The notes under the pieces: model-generated | What the model saw: only the letters and a program-made list of their open reading frames with translations | Databases searched by the model: none | What the model was told of the DNA's origin: nothing | Assembly: GCF_030272615.1 (NCBI RefSeq) | Contig: NC_081405.1 | Coordinates: forward strand, 649,301,420-649,365,419 | Direction of reading: 5' to 3' | Source: Cryptomeria japonica | Taxonomy: Eukaryota; Streptophyta; Pinopsida; Cupressales; Cupressaceae | Length of the DNA stretch: 64,000 nucleotides | Position numbers and translations under genes: made by a program | Shown here: positions 45,747-57,264 of the stretch, piece after piece | Layout of the letters: every line of letters starts with the position of its first letter | Numbering within the stretch: position 1 is the stretch's first letter

Positions 45747-46967
45747 TGTTAGAATCTCTTATACCAATAATGACCCAGAGGAAAAATGAGAGGGGGGGTG
45801 AATCATTCCACAAGTTAAAACAATTAATGTAGATTATAAACTATTTATCAGAGCACAATATAAACAACACAGTGAAAGATAAAGCATGAAATCACACAAC
45901 ACACAACACCAATAGTCTTGACATGGAAAACTACGGTGGGAAACCCTACCCATGGTCAAATAATACTTTTGTAGTGGTATGTGAAATAATTACAATGGGG
46001 ATTGCACTTGCAATCAGACCAACCACCTAGAGCTCACCACTCATAACAAAAAGAAGTGTCACTGACTTACATAGACATTGGACTACAATCCAAAGAAAGT
46101 GAACTATGAAGATAACATTTCCTAAAGCTTGATATAGTTTTGGTTAAGCACAAATGTCTACCCTGCAACTCTAAATCCTTCACACCCTTTGCTGAATGAT
46201 ATATCTTTGTTTGCACAATTACCTCTCTCTAATAATGCATACATAACCATACCTTCCATACCATACCAGATTACATGAATAAGTCACCTATAAATATAGA
46301 TCATCAACCTTGATAACAAGGTCGGCTAAACCATAAACCCATAAACCATAATTACAAAAATTACATCACACAATATCACCAAACCAATATTATGTTTTAC
46401 ATTACATAACATGGACCTAATACAAATTCCCAATCAATTATATCTTCCAAAAATTCCACTAAGACCAATATCAATAGGTTTCGCCAACCGGTAGAAACCC
46501 TTAATGCAAATAACACAGAATAACCAACTGGATCCAAATAGGATCACCAAATCATCATGCTAGCCAATGTGAAACCACCAATTAATTAGGAAATGATCAA
46601 GAACACCTTCAGAACATAAGGAACCATTCCAGTAAGCCAGACCAAAATCACTTAACCATTTTATTGAATATCAGCAACTGGTAAAGGCAATAGGTGCCGG
46701 GAATATCAACTAGTAATCCAAAACATAAGAGAGAGCTTATGGAGCACCAAATCATGAACCAAGTGAATATGAAAAGCATATAATCATCCTGAATAACCAT
46801 CCAAAATTGAAACCAATGATCCGATCATACGGAATCAAAATTAGGCCAAAACCAAGTACAACTGAGACAGGTCCACCTGGGATAGCAGCAACCAACTGAG
46901 AAATAACCATATACAACCGGAGCATAGTGTTGACATAAATGACAACACATAATCACTATTGCCAACA
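45747..46967 (-). mobile_element. Solo LTR with perfect 5-bp target duplication
   Basis: The 1221-bp segment reads TGTTAGAATCTCTTATACCA to CACTATTGCCAACA on the plus strand, flanked by AACTC (45742-45746 and 46968-46972). On the minus strand it starts TGTTGGCAATAG and has the C-rich box (reverse of GAGAGGGGGGGTGAATCA) near its end, so it belongs to the same broad LTR group as those at 20121 and 23193/29108. There is no internal sequence. Confidence 0.92.
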
Positions 46968-46972
46968 AACTC

Positions 46973-47840
46973 AAGGTTTTTAAATAGAAAATAATTTCCT
47001 TGTACTAAAAATATTCTTATAATGTCAAAAAGGAGGTGAATAAAAAATCATTTGACACACTTTAGTTTCTTTCAAACTTTATCGACCATCAATTTGACAA
47101 GGCTTTAACCTTTGACCAACTTTATTATTTTCACCTTCGTGCCATATTCTTAGATCTTATTGATCCATCTTCATCTTTTTCCTAATGCCTCTTATTGAAC
47201 AAAGATATCACTTACAATAGTATGTGGGACATAAGAATTGATTTTATCTCTTATAAGATAGGATCTAAAAAAAATTCACCATCAAGTGATAAGAGCATAT
47301 GTTGGATTTGATAGCTAACCCTACAACTCCCTAAATTACCTACATAAAAACACTTAGCACATTTGAAGAGTAAACATTATTGTATGCTATACAGCCTCGA
47401 GAGAGATTGATCCAGAGATGAATCTAATATTGAGATTGATACGCAAATGAATTGGATAAGATTATAACGAATATAATTAATTCTTATAAAAGCATAATGA
47501 TAAAACCCTAGAAGAGGATTATATTAGAGCAATACAAGAGTCCTAATCATATGACTTTAGACAACTTGACCTATAATTACCTCAATCTAATAATAGAAAA
47601 ACAATCCTAAGTTTAGCTTAAGTGTAATAAAGTAATAAGGGACCTAAGTAACTAATGATTGATTAATAATTACTGTGGTAGTATCGTAATTAATCAAACA
47701 AAATGCATGTTATTCTCCATGATATAACTTAGTTTAATTCATTATTTCTCAATGATTTATTGAAGAAAGCAATCAACTACTCATAGATGTAGCATAATAT
47801 AATTGAAAAGGTTATGGATAGTCAATACTTACCCATACTA
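46973..47840. other. AT-rich spacer
   Basis: I see no gene, LTR edge or tandem array. It may be decayed gypsy sequence leading into the integrase tail at 48 kb. Confidence 0.35.
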
Positions 47841-48039
47841 GTGCCTTCTTGAGTGCATATTTGATTTCCATGAAGGAATCGGTTGATTCCTTATCCTAAC
47901 TAGTTGATTTCTTTTTCTTGAGCACTTTGTAAATGCCCTATCTTCTAAGCAAAGTTAGGAATAAATATTTTAATAATTTTGATGTACCCAAAAAATAACT
48001 AGATTGTCTTTACTATTTTGGGCTAATGGATGAGTTCAG

Positions 48040-48460
48040 AAATAACATACCTTTGACATTGGTGATTGGGCTTCTTTCATTTTTCCAACCTTAAAAAATC
48101 TTTTATAATAGGGTAAACAAGGTTTTAACTTGGGTCCTTATTTATTAGGTCCTTATCAAGTTCTTCAACACAATAGTAAGGTGACATAGAAATTGACACC
48201 CTCCCTTCTAAGATACACCAAATTTCTTATGTCTCTTGTCTATTTTCTCAAAATTGGAAATATTGCTTAAGTTCAACAAGGATATCTACATTAGATGAGG
48301 AAGGATCCATATTTTGAGAACCTTAAGTTATATTGGACAAACACACAAAGAAAATTTTTAATTGTCTTATTGAAGGATTCTTAGTATAAGAAAAGAGCTT
48401 GTAACATAAAGATGCCACATTAGAACTCACTAAGAGTCTCTCCAAAATTCATCTCAAAAT
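48040..48460 (+). pseudogene. Gypsy integrase C-terminus with chromodomain-like tail
   Basis: The plus strand reads FDIGDWASFIFPTLK, NLGPYLLGPYQVLQHNSKVT and a YTKFLMSLV segment that corresponds to the conserved IHPxFHVS end of integrase. After frame breaks it gives LDEEGSIF-stop-EP-stop-VILDKHTKK and HKDATLE, the chromodomain-like tail. It is the same family as the pieces at 52450-53690 and 59290-60240. Only this short 3' part is recognisable. Confidence 0.72.
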
Positions 48461-49054
48461 TTCATGATAAAACATGTCAAAGAGAAGCAATGTTTCAAAC
48501 TCTATTCTAATAAATTAGTAAGGCACATGTGCTTTATAAGTTTCTCATAGGTAATTTAAATAAAAATGGATTCATACACTTTTTAAGTCATCTCACTAAT
48601 TAGTTAGAATAAAATAATTTGTTTCACATGTATTGGATGCAATGTCAACTTCTCACCTTCATAAGCAAGAAACTTCAAAAGGTACAATCTAGATAAATCT
48701 ACATATAAAAAAGAAATGCTAGTTATCCTCTATAGTATCCAACAATGACATCCTTGCCTCTTAGATCACAATTTACAAAGCAAAACACATTAGCATAGCT
48801 TGAAATAGTTTTGTAACAAGGTTTTTATTTTTGAATACAAAAGCTCTGAACAACCAGGAAGCTTGCAGAAAAGCCCCAAATAGCCAAAAAATTTACTGTT
48901 TCAAGAAAACCAAATGAAATTAAATAGTTTTATCATTGTACTAGTTTGGTCTTCAAAATGTACAACATAGTTAATAGACAAAAAACATTCGGCAAATATA
49001 TGTCAATATATATATCCTCCTTCCATTTTTTATTGCCATCTTATGTTAAATTAG
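48461..49054. other. AT-rich spacer
   Basis: No recognised feature. It may be the 3' flank of the gypsy fragment. Confidence 0.3.
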
Positions 49055-49155
49055 TTGATGATCAAATGAAGAAGACATGGGTTAAGAAGACTGATTTAGA
49101 GGTAGGAAGTGGGTCCGAACCCGATTCTGGTACCGGAACTCCATCCGATAACTAA
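49055..49155 (+). pseudogene. Possible terminal exon of an unknown gene
   Basis: After a TTAAATTAG acceptor, the frame VDDQMKKTWVKKTDLEVG followed by SGSEPDSGTGTPSDN runs to a TAA. The acidic Ser/Gly-rich end looks like a natural C-terminus, but no upstream exon could be linked, and it may be chance. Confidence 0.25.
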
Positions 49156-49488
49156 ACTTAGGCATCCAACCTTGGGGGAATTATAATGCAAATATTTCAA
49201 ACCCCTTGTTTGAAGATCTATGCTTGTTTCTAGTAGGTTGTAGAAGTGTTTATGACTGTAGATGTTTGTAGTAGATTTGAAGATCCGGTGAAGAATTTAT
49301 AATAGATATAGAGCATCCAGAAGAATTTGGGTAGAGTGCATTTATTGTAGTGAAAAGTTAGGTCTACGGTGAATAAAAGGTAACTTTTCCTCTTCATTTC
49401 TCACTTTGCAATTGAAGATAAGAAGTATAGAGAGCTTTGCGAAGAAGGCGACTAAGAGAAATTTGGTGCTATCAATTTCCTAAGAGAT
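49156..49488 (+). other. Possible leader of the ORF2 copy
   Basis: GTGAATAAAAGGTAAC at about 49370 followed by a pyrimidine-rich CTTTTCCTCTTCATTTCTC resembles a promoter/start region. This is weak evidence. No LTR edge was found. Confidence 0.25.
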
Positions 49489-52440
49489 TTGGTGAGTAAA
49501 CCTAATCCAACATCAAAGGTATTTATCAGTGAAAACCCCTCTTTTGGTTTAAATTTGAAATTTGAATCTATAAAATGGTTGCATCTGGTACCACAACCCC
49601 TCTGGTTGTCAATATCTCTGAGTGTACTTGTCCCAACTTCAAAAATCATGCATTCATTTCAATGGAAGACAACCCTAAGAGTACTTTTTTCTTTTTCTGT
49701 ACACTACGAAGTCCTACATATTGAAGATATAGGGCTTACACACATGGTCCGATTGAATAATTGGGAAGTTCAAAGTTGCTGAATCTTTTCAATAACTAAT
49801 TATCTGATCAAAGTTCCATGTTGAAACCTGAATTTCAAGAATTGGGAAGCAAGTGTTTTTTTTAATTTGTGAAGTTTCCAATGGGATACGAACAAGAGTG
49901 GATTCAGTACATTCTAAGTCATGTTCATGATGAGTTCATGTGGTTGGACAAACTGCATAAGATCACTAAAGGTGTGATTTAGGTAGTAATAGATCCGGTC
50001 CATCAACATCTCTAAAAATAGTAAAGAATGACATTGTAACCAACACAACTGGATCAAAGTTTGATAAACGAGGAATGACTATTGATGACATCTGGTTTGC
50101 TTCCATGGTTATAGGATATAAGATTTATTACTCCAGCTGAATTAACTCTATATTTAGTATTTTAGTATATGCTGCATATGAGATGTTTAGGGAGAATAAG
50201 AAATATGATCCTTGTGAGTTGCTCCAGAGTGAGCTCATCAAGAATCTAAAGAAGATTAAAGAAAGCAAGAAGCACCCCTTCAAATACGGTACCCTACTTT
50301 TGTGCATATTCTTCTATTTCATGGATGAGATTCCAAGAGTTGGTCTAGTATAGTGGGAATTTGATAGACTCATGGGAATGCAGATCCAAGAGTATCTTTA
50401 CAGCTCTGGTGACTCCAAAGCTCGAAAGAAGAATCTATGGGGATATTTCATGAACTTTCAAGAGGAAATGCATGAGAGGGAGAGAATCCTGAAATCTATT
50501 GTGGAGAAATATGTTGACACCATCTGTTTCATGGTTGACACCGATCAATGCTTGATGGAAGCGGTGGACCCTCAAATTTCATGGATTCTACTAGTGAAAT
50601 ATGAGGTTGGCTAACAAATTTTGGAACTATATGCACAACATTTGTTGAGCCAACCAGTGGACTCTAATGAAGAAAAGTTCAGAACCTACAAGGAGAAGAG
50701 CCTAAAAATTCATCAACAGTTTAAAAGACCAATCATTCAGAAGAAGGTCAAGAAAGAGGTTGAAGATTTTGTAGAAATCATGGGGATATCAAAAGAGGCA
50801 ATCTATAAAGATATAGAGGAAAACATTACCTCTAAAGGGAAATAAGTAAAAGTGAAGAAGGAACCAGTAGTAGTCCCTAAGCCTAAATCCAGAACCAAAA
50901 TTACTGCTCCTATTTCTCATCCTCCCAAGCCCAAATCATTAGTTAAGCCATCTGGTGGAGTGCAGAAGAATAAATCGGTCAGATTTGTGGTGGTTGATGA
51001 AGAAGAAACTGAATCAAATGAGGTAGTAAGAGAAGTAAAGGAAAAATCTCCTAAGGTTTCTAAGGAGAAACAATATAGTAGAGCAAGACCAAGAAAGAAA
51101 CCTAAATCTAAGCTTGATAAGGCATTGAAGAATGGAAAACTTAAAGGTAATTACACTATTGTGCCTCCCATTACAATAAAATAGATTGTTAATACATTTG
51201 TTAAGGAAGGTAATTTGAAACCACTATTTGAGTGGTATGAAAAATTTGATGAAAGTGGGAAGAGGACATTAGAAGAAGTTATAGTTGAATATATGAATGT
51301 ATATTGTAAATCCTTGATAGAGTTATCATCTATAATTCCAAAAAGTTTGAATGACATTTTAGACACTCAAAGACTGACAACAAATAAACAAGATGAAAAA
51401 TTGAAGGAATACATATTAGTCAATTTATGTTTAGTTATTTCTAAGGAGATAATTATATTGCTCCAGTTAGCTAAGGATAAGTTTTAAAGTAAGCATAAAG
51501 TAAATAAGATCATGTTCAGTAAAATTGATGAAGTTGCTAAGGAAACAGAGAAAATTTGGAGAGAAGTTTTGGAAGAAAATCAATATGAAGTCAGTCTGGC
51601 AAAGGAACAAGATGACACTCATCTAAAAACTGAACAACCTAAGGTGGATATAACCTCGATTTTGGAAGTCCATTCAGTTGAGAAGACAATGGCTGATAGT
51701 TCTATTCCAGAAGTTCAATTAGCAAAACATGTAGAAGTCAATGGTCTGGGAGAAAGTAGAATGGAGAGTGATGTAGGTGAGAGTGAAGTTGATATAACAG
51801 ATAAAGTTGAGACCCCTCTCACACCTAAAAAGGAAGCAGTTGTAGAAGAAAATGTGGAGAAGAAAAAGGTTAAGGTTGAAGTTGGAATTGAAACAAGAGA
51901 CACTGCAAAGACTATGAAAGGTAAGCAAGTCATCGATGACCCAAGATTTATACAAGGACCAATCAATCTTTCTTCTCTATCTCCCATACAGAAACTTCAG
52001 TTGGCATATTTTTCTTAAGCCAAAGCTAGTGAAGATCTAAAATCTAACAATAAAGATAGCTTGTTAATAAACATGGCAGTCAATACTTTGGAGAATTTAA
52101 TGCCCTCATTCCAAAAGGATACATCTGATACTTCATGCAAGAAATTGAAAAGTCTAATTGACTCTATTAATTCTCACTTTGAATCTTTTGAGAAATCTAT
52201 AAATGCAAAGGTCAGAAATGAATTTGATGCTAAAAGGCTTCACATCTTGAAGAAAACGATCTCAAATGACAGACCCACATTAAGTAATCATGTGAAAAGC
52301 ATGCAAAGATGGAATAGCTGAAGGTGGAAACTTATATAAATCTTGCTTATCCTTGAACAAGTTCACTACGAATATTGAGAAGAAATCTCATGAGTACAAG
52401 GATTAGTTGGAAATCTGAGATATCAATAACACAATTGCAA
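49489..52440 (+). pseudogene. Second copy of the unknown ORF2 type, plus strand
   Basis: The order of blocks matches ORF2 at 24555-27480. They are VHYEVLHIEDIGLTH (about 49700); EWIQYILSHVHDEFMWLDKL and HKITKGVI (49890); frame-shifted VIGYK and ELIKNLKKIKESKK (50100-50270); 50372-50614 (GYFMNFQEEMHERERIL); 50621-50845 (ILELYAQHLLSQPVDSNEEK); a Lys/Pro-rich basic segment (50852-51184); an acidic region (51512-52018); and a coiled-coil end (52061-52321). It has stops at 50612, 50844, 51182 and 51485, and frameshifts. No zinc-knuckle protein, primer binding site or LTR is visible beside it, and it abuts a gypsy fragment at about 52440. Confidence 0.75.
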
Positions 52441-52449
52441 AGTGCTTGG

Positions 52450-53690
52450 TGTGTTTGTCCAATATAAATTTTGGTTCTAAAAATATGGATCCTTCCTCAT
52501 CTAATGTAGATAGATTTGTTGGAACTTGAGAAATAGTTATAATATTTTCTTAGAAAAAGAGACATAAAAATTGGGTGGATTTAAAAGGTGGGAGTGCTAG
52601 TGCTAATTTGTATGTCACCTTGGTTTGAGCACTTGATAAGGACCTAAAAATAAGGATCCAAGGTATAATCTTACTTACCATAATATAAAAGATATTTTAA
52701 TGTTACTGACATGAAAAAAGCCTAATCACCAATGTTGAAAGTATGGTGTGCCTAATGTTTTATGTCTTTATGAGTGAGTGTCAAATTGGTCTTAAGGAGT
52801 GGAGAGAGGTCCTCATGTTATGCTAGAGTATTGTCAACTATTACAACCTTGGGAGAATTTAACACATAAGTACACAAGGAGGGTGACAGCGTACCATAGA
52901 GGGTCTCATAGGAGGTCATTTGAAAGAAAGTCTAAGAGTGGTGGTATGATATCACCACTCAATTAAAGGTATACACTAGGCCTATTATTATTTTTCCTTA
53001 AAAAATAATGGAAGTTTCAAAAAATTTATTAGTGACCACAATTTAACAATTAGTTTAAGAATAATTAAGGAAAAATCATATGTAAGGTAGTGCCTTGAAA
53101 TTTAAGCAACTCTATTGATAAAATTTGGATCATAATCATTCAAACTAGTGTGACACATCCATGGAGTTTGAAGATAGAATATAAGAAGTGTTGAGTGACC
53201 ACAACCATAATGTAAGGGTAAGGAAATGCATAGAAATCAACTATTTGGTCAAGAAATAATCACCTAAAAAATGATCTAAATTTTGATAGTGGAAGCCCCA
53301 TAATGAAATCTAAAGAATTATCAATTCAAACCATATCTAAAATATTAAGTGGTTTCAAAGAAGTAGCTTAAATAATTCTAGAGCTTTAAGGGTGAGGAAA
53401 TGTATAGAAATCTTGCTTCACACACTTAATTGTCATAAAAAAATCTAAATGACTTGTAGTAGGGAGGACTTGTCTTGTCCAATAAAACCTCGATACAAAC
53501 AATGGATCCTATTCCATATACCTAATGATACCTTGAAATGTTGGATTAGCAACACATTCACTCCTAATCTCTTCCACATAATTGGGTACCTAGAAGAAAG
53601 AGAATAATATTGAGCCCTCCTCTTTATATTTATGTGAAAGGACATCTGCAACTTTTTAATCTTAATTATATATAATCTCATAACCACATC
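52450..53690 (-). pseudogene. Gypsy RNase H end and integrase fragment
   Basis: The minus strand begins near 53690 with the RNase H end (ADVLSHKYKEEGSILFSF in a shifted frame) and a pre-integrase segment (YMEQDPLFVSRFYWTRQ). It continues with decayed core blocks: DNSLDFIMGLP (first Asp region), IFKLHGCVTLV, LLKFQGTTLHM. Near 52570 it has the IHPIFMSLFL end and a chromodomain-side LDEEGSIF-like trace at 52490. It is the reverse complement of 59350-60175 over about 750-800 bp. Confidence 0.75.
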
Positions 53691-53714
53691 CCTGCATTTT
53701 TGTCACCATTTTTT

Positions 53715-53974
53715 TTCTTAGTTCCCGAAGCAGTTTCGAGCCTAATGACTAGTTGAATATTTCTTCTCATGTGGAGTGATTTCTTGGTTTTCGTATCTGT
53801 TTGGTACCATCTTTGATGTTCCTTGGCCCTTGAACAACCTTCCTTGGTGGTGTGCACTTCATTTGCATTCTTGCTGGTGGAGATCTTCATGTTTTGGGGC
53901 TGACCTATTTTACAAGTTTCATTTTCCTATTTTGGAGAATGTGATCTTTTCTGGCTGACCTAGATGTGTTTTGG

Positions 53975-54011
<37 letters not shown>

Positions 54012-54301
54012 ATGTAATTGATCTTTAGGAGAGGGGAAGCGAATATAGAGGTAGATAAGAAGAAATGTGATAATTTAGTTTCATGATTTGAAATTTGGAG
54101 ATCTAGATGATTATAATCTGGAATGTATGATGTAACTGGTCTTACAGGAATGTTTTAATTTTTGGATGTTATCGATTGATTTATGATGAATATATGATGT
54201 GGATGTTTGTGATTTCATTTTCTATGTTTTGTGTTCATGAATCCATTGTGTTACTCTTCTTGCATGATCCGAACTGTTCTCTTTGAGGGCCCTCTAGACC
54301 A
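53715..54301 (+). repeat. 5' LTR (truncated) of the gag-protease element
   Basis: It aligns with about 56700-57264 (TTGGTACCATCTTTGATGTT, GAGATCTAGATGATTATAAT, GAGGGCCCTCTAGACCA). It contains an extra (TA)n tract at 53983-54010 that the right LTR lacks. Confidence 0.85.
53983..54010. repeat. (TA)n microsatellite inside the 5' LTR
   Basis: About 14 TA units are absent from the paired LTR, so the tract expanded after insertion. Confidence 0.95.
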
Positions 54302-54314
54302 TGGCTGTGTTAGA

Positions 54315-54326
54315 TGGTATCAGAGC
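54315..54326 (+). promoter_or_regulatory. Primer binding site, gag-protease element
   Basis: TGGTATCAGAGC matches the plant initiator-Met complement exactly. Confidence 0.93.
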
Positions 54327-54469
54327 AAGTTCCAAACCTTGAAGCATTATTTTGGGTGAACAAATTGTAAATTTGAGGTAGGTTGCAAGTATGTTCAATA
54401 GATTGCTGATGAAGAGGAAATTGAAACCTTGTGGTCTGATTTCTGAGTTGAGATAGTTGCACCAGAGAA

Positions 54470-55478
54470 AAGGAAGGAGATGTCGTCGAGGAGGATGAAC
54501 CTTAGGAGGGTAGAGCAGATGATGGAGGATTTCAAGAATGAGATGAGGAATAAGATTTGAAACATGTTGGTTGGTTTGCGAAGGAATCCAATATTAGAGG
54601 ATGAATATGACGAGGTTGAAGAACTAACAAATGAGGGAGGAGAAAGATTTCTTAGAGTGGTGGCACAAGTGAGTAATTCATAAAGTTGAGGTTTCCAAAT
54701 TTTATGGTTCATTGAATCCGGAAGACTTGATAGATTGGATCAGAGAGTTGGAGGACTACTTTGACTTTGAAGAAGTTAAGGACCCATAGAGAGTCCAGTT
54801 AGTACAAACTAAGTTGAAAGGACATGCTTCTTTATGGTGGAAAGAGTTGTAGAGAGATAGAGTGGATAACGGTGAGTTGAAAATCACTTGGTGGAGCTAG
54901 ATGGTCGCAAGATTGAAGGATAAATTTATTCTAGGAGACTATGAGTTGGAGTTGTTCAAATGGTTGTAGAACTTGAAGCAGAAGGACATGAGCATGAAGG
55001 AGTATATTGAAGAATTCTACAAGATTATGATCAGATCTGATCATTGAGAGATGGATAGGGAAAAGGTGGCTAGATAAATAAATGGACTCCGATTTAACAT
55101 CCAGGATGAGAGGAGTATACTAAAGATTTGTATAGTGGAGGAGGCTTGCCAATATGCTTTGAAGTCTGAAGATAAAGTGAAAAGAAGACAACAAAATAAC
55201 CATAGGGGAAGGGAGATACATGCAATGAATAGAGGGTAGATGAGTGTCAGTATGAATAAGCAGACTGCTGAAGAACTAAAATCTAAAAGGAGTAAAGAAT
55301 CAAAGCAGAAGACAAAAAGGAAAGGAGGTAGCAGTAAGGAGTTCTTGGGTACATGTTTCAAGTGTGGGAAAACCAAACATAAAGCTTATGAATGTCCTCA
55401 AGGTAACAAGGGAAATGCAAGGAATTTCTTAGCATGTGAAGATCCAAAAATTGAACTTGTAGGTGAGAGCTTGATATA
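54470..55478 (+). pseudogene. Gag of the plus-strand gypsy element
   Basis: The capsid domain is clear: VSKFYGSLNPEDLIDWIREL, DYFDFEEVKDP, then TKLKGHASLWWKEL, FILGDYELELFKWL and INGLRFNIQDERSIL, with about nine in-frame stops, mainly TAG. A Lys/Arg-rich linker leads to a zinc knuckle, CFKCGKTKHKAYEC. The second-last spacing residue is normal, but the usual Gly before His is Lys. The start is uncertain, probably near 54430. Confidence 0.85.
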
Positions 55479-55500
55479 ACTAGAGCAAGGAGAATCTCTT

Positions 55501-55990
55501 ATGTTCATAAGAGTCTTGATGGAGCAGAGTAGTGAGGATATCAGACCTACTCAGAGAAAGATTCTTTCCCAGACTATTTGCAAATTAGGAGGTAAGTGTT
55601 GTAAGCTTATTGTGGATAGTGGAAGTACTGATAATCTGGTATCAGAAGAGATAGTAAGGAAACTTGGTTTGAAGATGATTAAGCATCCTTGTCCTTACAA
55701 GCTGGGTTGGTTTAAAGATAATCATGTGGTAGAGATGAAAGAGTAGTGTTGGGTAAACTTTAGTATTTGTCCTTTTAGAGATGATGTCTTGTGTGATATC
55801 TCGCCTATGAGTGCTTGTTAAGTTTTTCTTGGTAGAGCTTGGAAGTTTGATAGAAGAACTATCTATGATTGTAGGAAGAACTTGGCCACTATTGAGAGGG
55901 ATGGGAAAAAATTTACATTGGCATCTTTGAAAGAGAAATGGATGAGGAACTTGAGCTTTGTGAAGAATTGTAGAGCTGAGAAATGAGTTG
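55501..55990 (+). pseudogene. Aspartic protease of the plus-strand gypsy element
   Basis: CCKLIVDSGSTDNLVSEEIV holds an intact D-S-G triad, followed by YKLGWFKDNHVVEMKE and a TAG. The tail region then gives DDVLCDISPMSAC, a stop, then VFLGRAWKFDRRTIYD, the usual protease end. It is the only protease in the window with an unaltered catalytic motif. Confidence 0.88.
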
Positions 55991-56197
55991 TAGAGGTTAT
56001 ACCGAATGTTGGCATGGATTTGAATAAGAGAAAGAAATTTATATGAAATTATTATACATGTTCTCCATGGCAAATGGGTTAGAAAGATCTAGCTAATAAA
56101 AAGGTGGTATCGGATGACAACAAGGCTAGAATTATGGTGACAGGTAAGATGGATTTTGGTGGAAAGAACATATCGGATTTGTAAAAGAAAGGGAATA

Positions 56198-56325
56198 GTG
56201 GTAAGAGGCATAGTGTAAGTATAAAACAAGAAAAGAGAGGAGAAGAGGATAAGATATAACCGTGGTAAGAGGCATAGTGTAAGTATGAAAAAAGAAAAGA
56301 GAGGAGAATAGGATAAGAGATTGGA
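56198..56325 (+). repeat. 64-bp tandem duplication
   Basis: GTGGTAAGAGGCATAGTGTA and the following 44 bases occur twice in a row (56198-56261, 56262-56325) with a few differences. Confidence 0.92.
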
Positions 56326-56439
56326 AGATCTAATTGAAGTTCCAAAAATGGCAGGCGGGAAGAAGTTTGTAGACAAAGAAGACATTTGGATCAGAAGTGA
56401 GCATGGGGTCTATATCCTAAATCATTTTACATGTTCATG

Positions 56440-57264
56440 AGTTGTCTCTCATGGAATATCTTTTTCTAACTAGGGTTTTTGATGGAGGAGCATCCCCGGT
56501 TGATGAGAAATCTTGTATCAACCAAAAATATTTGCCTTCAATTTTGTTCTTGTTCTTTGTTGCAGTTTCTATGTTTCTTCTAGAATTTTCCAATAGTTGT
56601 TCCTTTTTCATTGTAGATCAAATTGTTGGCTTCCAGACTGGTTCTTGTTCCTTGTCTGAGATTTTCAGTTCATTTATATTCTTTTTCCGACAAGTTATCG
56701 CTTCCAGATTGTCTGTTTCTTGGTTCCTAGAGTAGTTTTGAGCTTAACGGCTAGTTGGAGATTTCTTCTCATACAGAGCGATTTATTGGCTTGTAGATCT
56801 GTTTGGTACCATGTTTGATGTTCCTTGTCCCTTGGCTGACCTTCCTTGGTGGTCCACACTTCATTTGCATTCTTGTTAGAGGAGATCTTCACATTTTGGG
56901 TCCGACCTATTTTACATGTTTCATTTTCCTTTTTTTGGAGAATGTGATCTTTTGTGGTTCACTCAGATGTGTTCTGGATGATCTTTAGGAGAGAGGAAGT
57001 AGATAGAGAGGTAGATAAGAATAAATGTGATAATTTAGTTTCATGATTTGTAATTTGGAGATCTAGATGATTGTAATCTTGAATGCATGATGTAACTGGT
57101 CTTGCAAGAATGTTTTGATTTTCAGATATTGTTGATTGATTTATGATGAATATATGATGTTGTGGATGTCTTTGATTGCATTTTCTATGTTTTGTGTTCA
57201 TTCTTACTTTGTGTTACTCTTGCTGCATGATTTAGACTATTTTCTTTGAGGGCCCTCCAGACCA
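56440..57264 (+). repeat. 3' LTR of the gag-protease element
   Basis: It is the partner of 53715-54301 and extends further left. The exact 5' edge is not fixed, because the other LTR lacks that part. It ends GAGGGCCCTCCAGACCA. Confidence 0.75.

Larger units (their letters stand above)
53715..57264 (+). mobile_element. Gypsy-type LTR element reduced to Gag and protease
   Basis: The plus-strand element has a truncated 5' LTR (about 53715-54301), a perfect initiator-Met primer binding site (54315-54326), Gag, a zinc knuckle and the protease, then a 3' LTR (about 56440-57264). No reverse transcriptase, RNase H or integrase lies between the protease tail near 55990 and the 3' LTR. Gag has many stops (mostly TAG), while the protease motif is intact. 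The left LTR lacks the upstream part seen in the right LTR, so target duplications cannot be assessed. Confidence 0.82.
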
